Made by a program: the position numbers and the translations under genes
In this document: in pieces, positions 54,512 through 64,000 of the stretch
How the letters are laid out: each line of letters opens with the position of its first letter
Numbering within the stretch: the first letter of the stretch is position 1
The notes under the pieces: model-generated
Told to the model about the DNA's origin: nothing
Database searches by the model: none
What the model saw: only the letters and a program-made list of their open reading frames with translations
NCBI GenBank assembly: GCA_034509735.1
Contig: JACGWO010000003.1
Coordinates: 8,060,001 to 8,124,000, forward strand
DNA: 64,000 bases
Source: Sesamum alatum
Taxonomy: Eukaryota; Streptophyta; Magnoliopsida; Lamiales; Pedaliaceae
Direction: 5' to 3'

Positions 54512-56740
54512 TGTTAGAATAGGTGACCAGAAAGCCAATAGGTTTGGCGATTTGTAACCTATTATACAACTCAATGTAAATGTAATATTATTATGTGATG
54601 AATAAAATGAGTATTTGTCACTTCTGGTGTTTACTTTGTTGCGCTCATTTCACATTTGTTAAAACGGTGTTTAACTTATATCGCAACAAAGCCCACAGAC
54701 CATGGTTAACAACTCGTGCAGTTGGGCCACGCATTGGATGGTGGTCATGGAACCAACTGATTAAGAGTTGGGTCTGAAACGTTCCAAGTCGAGGACCTCG
54801 AGACAGGCATCGAGAGTCCTATTGAGACTTGTGTCAAGAGTCGTGTTCATTAGATGAGTGTCGTGTTTCATCGGCGACAGGCGTGGGACGCCTACACGAT
54901 CTTGATGGGTTGGTCGACTGGGATCGAGCCGACTGGACTGACTCGCGGGGATCATCATATGGAAGCCTTGGAGGTTTGGTCGGTATGATTGATTTTCCCC
55001 GGTTCCGATAGTACGGGAGTAATCCTCAGACTTGAGGGATCATGGCAGTCGCGTGCACATGATGGTTGTATCTTGAATCTGGCGAGAGGTAATCATTCTG
55101 TAAGATGATTATCATAAGCCTTGTCCAGTGCAGTCGGAATGTGTAGCGAGGATGGTGGATTTCAAGAAGAGGATTCGTCCCCTGTCAGTATGTGACAGAG
55201 GTATCTCCTATGCACTCGGAGACACGTTCATGCTGTTTGAAGCTGTTGCCACAGTGGTTGGTCGAACAGGGAATGGTTTCCTGTGTCGACGCAATGAAGC
55301 ATATGTGGTCTTGAGTATTAAGCATAGATGCCTAGTCAAGGATGGGAACCGACGCCCAATTCCATACCCTAGACTAAGGCCGGGAGACGGTAGACGGAAG
55401 GATCGTACCCGTATGGAATCGGCGCCTAAATGCTCACGCCAATTCACCTAGTCTCTAGTGTCATGGACCGTTGCTAGACGGCCACCCATGGCAACGGGCC
55501 CTTGTGGGACACGGGCGCAAGTCTAGCTGAGGGTTAACCTAAAGGGTCACACACAAATAACCGAGGAGGTTGAGAGATCGACTTGGAGTCAATCTCGAAG
55601 GATAAAATAAGTAATTGGATTCCTTAAGGGAAAGTCCATTGGATGGACGGGCCGATATTGTATCGGGCTTCCGTTTATCGGTAAATTGAATTTTCGATTA
55701 AATATGGAAGGTTAAGACGTTGAGACGTTGGATCTTTTAATTGGATTAAAAGATCAACGAGAATAATTTAAATGGACATTAAATTGGATTTAATGTTGAG
55801 TTCATTGTAATTGGATTACGATAAAACCCGGTCCGTTAAATTTACTCGAGATGAGAAATAATTCCTATTTTGGAATAGGAAGAAGTTGGACTTCTTCCCT
55901 TAATTAAACATGGCCGACATGCTCCCTTGGAGGAAGCAAAATCAACCATGTTTCATGCTAGGTGGTATGTTGACTTGTCTCTTTTGGAAAGAGACAAATC
56001 AACTCCAAATCAAGATCTTCCCTTTTGGTATGATTTGATCATACCATAAATTTTGATAGGCTTGATTGAAGAATTGATGGTGATTGATTGGAATGAATCT
56101 AGACATCCTTGGATGAACCTAGACACATTCCAATAATCACATTAATTATGTATATATATTAGAATATACAACACCAAGTATAAAGTGATTCATTATTCAT
56201 CTTTTTCTAGGAAAAAGAGAAGACAAAAAATCCCTCTCCTCTCTCTCAACTCTCGGCCTCTTCCCTTCTCTCACACTTGTGCTCTTCACTTGATTTTGAA
56301 TCAAGAAGAAGAACAAAGTAAGTTTAAGAGAGCACTAATTCATAGTGTTCTTCTCTTAAACCGATTCCTTCCTAAACCCGTTCTTTTCTAGCAAGAAGAA
56401 CGTGTGTTTTTTCCGGTGTGGTGTGGATCACCTTTGGAGAATCCATACGTTTGGATTTCGTGAGCATTCTGGAGAAGGAACAACGCAAGTAGTCGGGAGC
56501 ATACGCTAAACAATCGAAGGTAAAGGTCCCCTTACGCTTTGATTGATTTATTGTATATATCTATGCCTTATGTGTTTAAATATATGTTTCCAATATTTAC
56601 ACATCCTACATCGAACGCCCGGTTGAGCTCCCAAGGGTACACTCCTTGGGATTCGTTTATTTAAATTTGATTTAAATTTACACATATTTCTCGCTTTCTC
56701 GCTTCCGCTCGCGCTCCCAGGCGGATCCGCTTGTCCTTCA
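54512..56740 (+). repeat. Copia 5' LTR (shared by two internal regions)
   Basis: 2229 bp, from 'TGTTAGAATAGG' to 'gtccttca'. The last 200 bp contain a foldback (cccaaggg / tccttggg) and a CGCTC-rich end. Confidence 0.93.
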
Positions 56741-58577
56741 AGTGGTATCAGAGCCCGGTTCGATGTAAGGGGCATAGATCTATGTGTTTGGCATGATCTA
56801 CTTTCTTTTAATGGCTTTATTGGCATGTTAGATTATATAAATATATGAATAATATGATGATTCAATTGTTTGGATTTAGGGGACTTTTGGCATGCCTAAT
56901 TTTGTTAGATTGGATCTAAAAATGGCATGCTTATTTTCAGAAAAATGTTACTGTTATTGTGCTGAAACAGTATTGAGAAACAAAAAAAAAAATTGGTTCG
57001 GACGGCAGCGGCCGCGGGCAGGCGGGTGCCTGCGCGCGCTGGGCTTCGGCCAGCACGGGCGCGCGGGCACGCTGTGCGTTGCCGGCCGAGGCACAAAGCG
57101 CGCGCGCGCGCTGCCCTGTGCGCGCGGGTGGCCGGCCGGCACAACGGCTGGGCCGTTTTGTGCCGTTTTTCGACGTTTTCCGGAAATTTTGATTTTCTGT
57201 ATTTTCTGCACAATATTCTGAAAAATATGTTAATTTTGCATTTTTTTATTTTGGAATAATTGGATTATTCCTTAAATTAAATTTGCTTAATTAATCTGGG
57301 ATTAATACATGCATTGGATGCATTGTTTCAAATGTCCATTAAATTTGAAATTTAAATTTTGCATATGATTTATATGTTTATGCTTTTGTGATGTTGGACA
57401 TCACTTGGGTATTTGGAATATCCATTGGTATTTATGCATGATTATTTGGAATAATTATGTTATGTGTGTTGATGGGATCAACATGGGATGATCACAAGAG
57501 CCCTAGGCCTTATGTATGGATGAATGTATGATCATTTATTTTCTGTTGGGTGGGGCCTGCGTGCCTCTTGTTTTTGGGACTATCATCTCCCGTATTTTCA
57601 GCCTCATGATGTTAAGGCTTGTTTTTCTTTATTACCAATGTATTACTTTCAGTTGTAATGAGAGTAGATAGGATTGGTGAGGTTTTAATTTTTACAAGCA
57701 ATTGGAGTCGGAGACCCCAAGGAGGAGCATCAAGGCGTGAAACAAGAAGCACTTCAAGGCCCATTGGAATAACAATGGGTATATTATTATTGTAATAATT
57801 TAGGACCACCCTAGACAAACCATAGACTCACTGCGGGCTCAGTGGGTCGCATAGGTTGAGCTTGTGATCATCCTAACAGGGGTATGCTATGTTTTCTGCA
57901 TGCGGCGTATTTATTTATCGCTTTATATATTGGATATTTATGCATGCTAAAACACAATAATGTGATGAGGTCTCGGTCACACTTAAACTCTCATTTGGTT
58001 GGACCAAATTAAATATTAGGCCCAGAACGACTTGGATCAAAATGGTATTTTGATCTGTCCGAGCCTTCCATCCACAGCAATGTGGTGAGGAAGCTACCAC
58101 TACCCAAGTGTGGTCTCACGAGTCGTGGCACACTTGGACTAAGGGAAAGCTGCACCATTGTTGTGAACAAAAAGACTGCGCTCGCAGTTTCCCTGTCTCA
58201 CGAGTCGTGGGGGGCGACATTTTAAGGCATGATTTGGTTGATGGGTCGGGCCTAACACTGAGTAACATGGTTCGCTTGGAGTCCTCGGAACCATGTGAAT
58301 AGGTGAGGCAAAATATCTTGGGAATCTCATTGGATGAGAATGATATTCGATATCTCCCACGAGGTCTTCTTCATGTGAATCGTAAAAGCGGGGCATGAAG
58401 ATTACGCTTGTGGATCCCAAGCCCACTAGGAAATGGTTTCCCGAAACTCCGCTTGAGAGTGGCGGACTTTCGTGTAAATAGTGGGAGGGTTAACGACTAA
58501 AAGACCAAGTCTTCAACTTGAACAATAATATTACCATCATCTGCTAATTTCTGCTTTACATTTTCATTAATGTAGAT
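56741..58577 (+). other. Copia primer site and long GC-island leader
   Basis: TGGTATCAGAGCC at 56743-56755 is the initiator tRNA-Met primer site. The 1.84-kb untranslated leader before gag is long for a copia element. 56995-57170 is a sharp GC island ('gcgcgcgcgcgcgctgccc') in otherwise AT-rich DNA; ORFs on both strands there are composition artefacts. Confidence 0.85.
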
Positions 58578-59459
58578 ATGTCTAAGAACCCATTAACCAT
58601 GATTCTCGAGACTAACAAATTCAACGGAACGAACTACTCGGACTGGCTGAGAAACCTGAGGATTGTCCTCGGTTTCGAGAACCAAGGCTACATCTTGGAT
58701 GAGCCGCCACCGAGCGACTTACCGGAGGGGTCCACACTTGAAGAACGTTTGACGTTCGAGAAGTGGCATGAGGACAACCAGAAAGTACACAGTATCATAC
58801 TGGCTTCGATGTCTAACGACATCAAGAAGCAGTATGAGAGGCTGGACAACGTCTCCGCCATAATCCTCCGCATGAACGAGGTTTATGCGGTTCCGGATAG
58901 GCATATTAGATATGCCGCCACAAAAGCATTCTTTGGCACCAAGCTTGCTGAAGGAGCGTCTGTACAAAGTCATGGGATCAAGATGCTCTCCCTAGTGGAG
59001 AAACTCGAGGACCTTAAAGTTGGGCTTAACAATGACACGTACATTGACGTGATCCTCCAGTTGCTTCCTCCATCCTATGACCCATTTGTTGTAAACTACA
59101 ACATGGACGGACTTGAGAAGTCTATTCATGAGTTGATCAACATGCTGGTCCAATACGAGGCAACGACCCACAAGTCGGCGTCGGCGGTATTGATAGAGAG
59201 GCTTCAACCTCCAAGGCGAATGGCAAAAGGGTCGGACGCTAGAAGAGGAAGAAGGGCAAAGGGAAGACGGTTGCGGCCCCTGCTCGAGCTCCAGGCACCC
59301 CTATTGCTCCGGTTGGACCAAGCAAAGGAAAAGGGAAAGCCCGTGGTTCCCAGCGGTCCAAGGCAAATGATGTTTGCATGCATTGCCAAGGGAAAGGTCA
59401 TTGGAAGAGGGAGTGCCCACAACTCCTCTCCAACCCAGGTATGTTTGTGGTTGAAGTAA
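58578..59459 (+). pseudogene. Copia gag, frameshifted
   Basis: Starts 'MSKNPLTMILETNKFNGTNY' with the gag signature 'NYSDWLRNLRIVLGFE' and continues in frame for about 205 residues to 'YEATTHKSASAVLIE'. After about 59200 the frame is wrong: Arg/Leu-rich sequence replaces the linker, and the CCHC knuckle ('CMHCQGKGHWKREC', 59375-59416) is in another frame. A small indel between 59190 and 59360 is responsible. Confidence 0.9.
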
Positions 59460-62400
59460 ATATGATTACTAATTCTGCTTCATGGGTATTGGATACCAAG
59501 TGTGGTGCTCACATCTGCAATAATTTGCAGGCACTACAAAGAAGCAGAAGGCTAACCAAAGATTAGATGATCTTGAGGCTAGGCGATGGCAAGGCTGTTG
59601 CTGCGGAGGCCGTGGGATCACTAAAGTTAGCCATTAGTAGTCATGTTAGGATTGTACTGAACGACTGTTTCTATGTACCTAGCATGATTAAAAACATTGT
59701 TTCCATCCCGGTCCTCGATAAGGAGGGATATGAATTTACCATCAATAAAAATATTTTTTTCATTATCAAAGATGGTTTTTCTCATCTGCTTGGTACATTG
59801 GTCAACGGTCTGTACATACTTCAACAGTCTAATTGGATTATGACTGCAGAACACAAACGAAAATATGATGATCATAATAACGCACAGATATGGCATGCAA
59901 GGTTAGGTCATATCTCTAAAGATAGGATAAGAAGGTTGGTGGACTCAAAGAGTCTAGAAATAGACGATTTGGACAACCTACCGACCTGCGAATCCTGTTT
60001 GAAGGGAAAGATGACCAAGAAACCCTTTGTTGGACAAAGCACACTAGCCAATGGTCTGTTGGATTTGATCCATAGGGATGTCTGTGGCCCACTAAATACT
60101 CAGGCTAGAGGTGGGTACTCGTACTTCATAACATTTACCGATGATCACTCACGGCATGGTTATGTTTACCTGATGAGGTACAAGTCTGAAGCCTTTGGAA
60201 GGTTTAAGGAACACAGACTTGAAGTAGAGAACCAAACCGGTCCAAAGATCAAAGCCCTTCGGTGGGACCGAGGTGGAGAGTATTTAAGTGGAGAATTTAC
60301 TGATTATCTAAAAGAGAATGGGATTCTCTCTCAGTGGACCCCTCCTGGAACACCATAGCTTAATGGTGTGTCTGAAAGGAGGAATCGAACCTTGTTGGAC
60401 ATGGTCCGATCCATGATGAGTTTTACCGAACTCCCCCTTTCCTTCTGGGGATACGCTCTTGAGACGGCGGCCAAAGTTTTGAACTTGGCGCCATTTAAAA
60501 AGGTATCCCAGACGCCATATGAGATATGGCATGGCAAGCCTGCCTCCTACAAATACTTGAAAGTGTGGGGTTGTCCCGCATATGTCAAGAGATTAGTGGG
60601 AGATAAACTGGACTTAAGGTCTAGTTTATGCAGGTTCATTGGATATCCAAAAGAAACTGCAGGGTATTATTTCTATGATCCCTCCGAGCAAAAGGTTTTT
60701 GTCTCGCGAAACGCAGTGTTCTTGGAAAAGGGTTTTCCATCGGATAGTCGACGCGATGAGGTGCTCCTTGAGGAATCAAGTAAGGCACCCTATGAGGCGG
60801 CAGTGACATCTGAGCCAGTAGTTCCCACTGATATTGTTCCAGTCCTCCGTAGGTCGGCTAGAGTATCCCATGCACCTGATAGGTATGGATTTCTGAGCCT
60901 GACCGGTCAGTTGGATAATGATCCAAAGACGTACGGAGAAGCGATGTCGGACATCGATTCGGACAAATGGCTTGAGGCCATGAAATCCGAGATGGACTCG
61001 ATGGGTACAAACAAGGTTTGGACCCTAGTAGACCCACCCAAAGGGGTAAAACCCGTAGGGTGTAAATGGGTCTACAAACGTAAGCTGGGAGCTGACGGGG
61101 AGGTTACAACCTTCAAAGCCAGGCTTGTGGCGAAAGGTTACACTCAGCGATCCGGGGTCAATTTTGAGGAAACCTACTCGCCCGTAGCAATGGCCAAGTC
61201 CATTCGGATACTGCTTGCCATAGCAGCATGGTATGACTATGAAATATGGCAGATGGACGTGAAAACGGCCTTCCTCAACGGTTTCGTAGAGGAAGAGATC
61301 TATATGGATCAGCCGGAAGGTTTAACAAATGTTGGAGAAGAACAAAAGGTCTGTCGTCTCCAAAGGTCCATCTATGGCCTCCCGAAGCTGGAACATACGC
61401 TTTAATGAAGTCATACGGGGATATGATTTCATCAAGAATGAGTCCGATCCTTGTGTATACAAGAAGATCAGTGGGAGCTCAGTTGCGTTCCTGGTGCTTT
61501 ACGTGGATGACATCTTGCTCATTGGAAATGATGCTAAGATGTTAGGTACCACTAAAGCTTGGTTGTCAACGCAATTCTCCATGAAGGACATGGGCGAGGC
61601 ATCCTACATCCTTGGCATCAAGATCTACAAGGATAGATCTAGAAGGATGTTAGGAATGGCTCAGTCCTCGTATATTGAGAAAGTCTTGAAGAAATTCAAG
61701 ATGGAGAACTCAAAATAAGGATTCCTTCCTATGAGGCATGGAATTAAGTTATCCAAGAAGCAGTCTCCTAAGACTGATGAGGAGCTTAAAAGGATGTTGG
61801 ACATCCCCTATGCTTCAGTCGTAGGCAGCATACAGTATGATGTTCAGTGCACTAGACCTGATGTGGCTTTCGCTTTGAGCATAATTAGCCGATATCAGTC
61901 GTGTGCCGGGGAGGCACACTAGAGTGCAGTCAAGACTATCCTAAAGTACCTGAAAAGGACTAAGGACATGTTCTTGATCTACGGCGGTGGAGAGTTGATA
62001 CTAGAAGGCTATAGCGACGCTAGCTTCCAGTCGGATGACGATGATGTCAAGTCTCAGTCTGGTTATGTGTTCAGACTTAATGGTGGCGTGGTCGCTTGGA
62101 AGAGTTCCAAGCAGGCTACCACGGCGGACTCCACCACAGAGTCTGAATACATAGCAGCTTCAGAAGCTGCTAAGGAGGCAGTTTGGACGAAGAGCTACAT
62201 CCAAGACTTGGATGTAGTACCTAGCATCGTTGAGCCAAGGGTTATCTTCTGCGATAACAACGGGGCCATAGCGCAAGCAAAGGAACCGAGATCTCATCAC
62301 CGATCCAAGCATATTCTTAGACGCTACCATCTGCTCAGAGAGATGGTTAGCAGGGGTGACGTTCGGATGGACCGAGTCAGCTCCGCAGAAAACATAGCCG

Positions 62401-62486
62401 ATCTACTTACTAAGCCCATGTCGCAAGTTGCCCACACTCAGCATCTGGATAAGATGGGTTTGAGGTCAATGGGTGATTGGCTTTAG
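59375..62486 (+). pseudogene. Copia protease, integrase, RT and RNase H relic
   Basis: Order: CCHC knuckle; protease 'WVLDTKCGAHIC' where the catalytic triplet is Asp-Thr-Lys (59492-59500) rather than Asp-Thr-Gly; integrase zinc region 'WHARLGHISKDRIRRL' and 'CESCLKGKMTKKPF'; integrase core 'DVCGPLNTQARGGYSYFITF'; RT 'CKWVYKRKLGADGEVTTFKA', 'WQMDVKTAFLNGFVEEEIYM', catalytic 'LYVDDILLIGND' (about 61500-61535); RNase H 'EGYSDASFQSDDDDVKSQSG'. Damage: stops at 59564, 60356, 61717 and 61920, and an out-of-frame loss at about 61385 within the region after 'SIYGL'. No full product is possible. Confidence 0.93.
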
Positions 62487-62500
62487 GTCAAGTGAGAGAT

Positions 62501-64000
62501 TGTTAGAATAGGTGACCAGAAAGCCAATAGGTTTGGCGATTTGTAACCTATTATACAACTCGATGTAAATGTAATATTATTATGTGATGAATAAAATGAG
62601 TATTTGTCACTTCTGGTGTTTACTTTGTTGCGCTATTTCACATTTGTTAAAACGGTGTTTAACTTATATCGCAACAAAGCCCACAGACCATGGTTAACAA
62701 CTCGTGCAGTTGGGCCACACATTGGATGGTGGTCATGGAACCAACTGATTAAGAGTTGGGTCTAAAACGTTCCAAGTCGAGGACCTCGAGACAGGGCATC
62801 GAGAGTCCTATTAAGACTTGCGTCAAGAGTCGTGTTCATTAAATGAGTGTCGTGTTTCATCGGCGACAGGCGTGGGACGCCTACACGATCTTGATGGGTT
62901 GGTCGACTGGGATCGAGCCGACTGGACTGACTCGCGGGGATCATCATATGGAAGCCTTAGAGGCTTGGTCGGTATGATTGGTTTTCCCCGGTTCCGATAG
63001 TACGGGAGTAATCCTCAGACTTGAGGGATCATGGCAGTCGCGTGCACATGATGGTTGTATCTTGGATCTGGCGAGAGGTAATCATTCTGTAAGATGATTA
63101 TCATAAGCCTTGTCCAGTGCAGTCGGAATGTGTATCGAGGACGGTGGATTCCAAGAAGAGGATCCGTCCCCTGTCAGTATGTGACAGAGGTATCTCCTAT
63201 GCACTCGGAGATACGTTCATGCTGTTTGAAGTTGTGGCCACAGTGGTTGGTCGAACAGGGAATGGTTTCCTGTGTCGACGCAATGAAGCATACGTGGTCT
63301 CGAGTCTTAAGCATAGATGCCTAGTCAAGGATGGGAACCGACACCCAATTCCATACCCTAGACTAAGGCCGAAAGACGGTAGACGGAAGGATCATACCCG
63401 TATGGAATCGGCGCCTAAATGCTCACGCCAATTCACCTAGTCTCTAGTGCCATGGACCGTTGCTAGACGGCCACCCATGGCAACGGGCCCTTGTGGGACA
63501 CGGGCCCAAATCTAGCTGAGGGTTAACCTAAAGGGTCACACACAAATCACCGAGGAGGTTGAGAGATCGACTTGGAGTCAATCTCGAAGGATAAAATAAG
63601 TAATTGGATTTCTTAAGGGAAAGTCTATTGGATGGACGGGTCGATATTGTATCGGGCTTCTATTTAATCGGTAAATTGGATTTTCGATTAAATATGGAAA
63701 GTTGAGACGTTGAGACGTTGGATCTTTTAATTGGATTAAAAGATCAACGAGAATAATTTAAATGGACATTAAATTGGATTTAATATTGAGTTCATTGTAG
63801 TTGGATTACGATAAAACCCGGTCCGTTAAATTTACTCGAGAGGAGAAATAATTCCTATTTTGGAATAGGAAGAAGTTGGACTTCTTCCCTTAATTAAACA
63901 TGGCCGACATGCTCCCTTGGAGGAAGCAAAATCAGCCATGTTTCATGCTAGGTGGTATGTTGACTTGTCTCTTTTGGAAAGAGACAAATCAACTTCAATC
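62501..64000 (+). repeat. Copia 3' LTR, truncated by window end
   Basis: Matches 54512-56011 closely, with scattered, mostly transition, differences. The remaining ~730 bp and the TSD lie outside. Confidence 0.95.

Larger units (their letters stand above)
54512..64000 (+). mobile_element. Copia element with 2.2-kb LTRs (right end outside window)
   Basis: 5' LTR 54512-56740, primer site 56743-56755, leader to 58577, gag-pol relic 58578-62486, 3' LTR from 62501 running off the window. Domain order gag-protease-integrase-RT-RNase H defines Ty1-copia. It belongs to the same family as the fragments at 1-4322. LTR pairs differ at scattered transitions; the polyprotein has stops and a deletion, so it is inactive by itself. 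Confidence 0.95.

Noticed and set aside
55128..55451. 107-residue ORF repeated at 63117-63440
   Set aside because: Both lie inside the copia LTR pair; repetition reflects the LTR, not a gene.
56892..57259. Overlapping ORFs of 85-109 residues on both strands
   Set aside because: Produced by the GC island in the copia leader; no domain or codon pattern.

Overview
The window is 64 kb of TE-dominated plant nuclear DNA, most likely eudicot. Evidence: intron-type AT-rich DNA; copia, gypsy-type, LINE, hAT and Mutator families with their expected target-site duplications; a plastid-type tRNA-Asp relic; an endogenous plant pararetrovirus (Caulimoviridae); and a trihelix transcription-factor gene. Only one ordinary host gene looks intact. 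No species can be named from sequence alone.

Layout. 1-4322: three rearranged fragments of a 2.2-kb copia LTR family, one reverse and two forward. 4700-4865: a Di19-like exon relic. 4923-8836: a Mutator-like element (MULE) with 196-bp TIRs, a 10-bp TSD, a transposase with DDE and SWIM motifs, and a convergent GRF zinc-finger ORF. 9399-10897: a probable non-autonomous element with a tandem duplication and GC-rich palindromes. 12200-15169: a hAT-type element (8-bp TSD) holding a small palindromic MITE and a ~105-150-bp repeat array. 16515-21221 (LARD A, +) and 29931-34504 (LARD B, -): two copies of one pol-less, gypsy-type LTR element (LARD), in opposite orientation, each carrying a long array of short hairpin-forming units. 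Between them lies the gene island: the trihelix gene (21577-22524), a TIR element, a tandem duplication, an organelle-derived tRNA-Asp relic and a MITE. LARD B sits inside an older long-inverted-repeat element.

34650-38091 is a decayed LINE (-), cut at its 5' side by the end of a decayed hAT element whose transposase relic lies at 38910-40790 (-). 42248-54306 is a rearranged endogenous pararetrovirus locus: polyprotein relics (movement protein, capsid/zinc knuckle, protease, reverse transcriptase), tRNA-Met primer site, leader, promoter/poly(A) region, and an inverted second copy of the 3' region. It was later hit by a hAT MITE (42974-44180) and a young copia deletion derivative (48342-51745) whose two LTRs look identical. 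54307-64000 holds a copia element of the same family as 1-4322, with 2.2-kb LTRs and a decayed polyprotein; the internal tail of another copy is joined directly to its left LTR.

The genes do not form a pathway. The coherent story is nested insertion: pararetrovirus, LINE and inverted-repeat element first; LARDs, MITEs, hATs and the MULE into them; the short-LTR copia derivative among the latest. The nearest functional question is whether the LARD A 3' LTR, about 355 bp upstream and in the same orientation, affects the trihelix gene.
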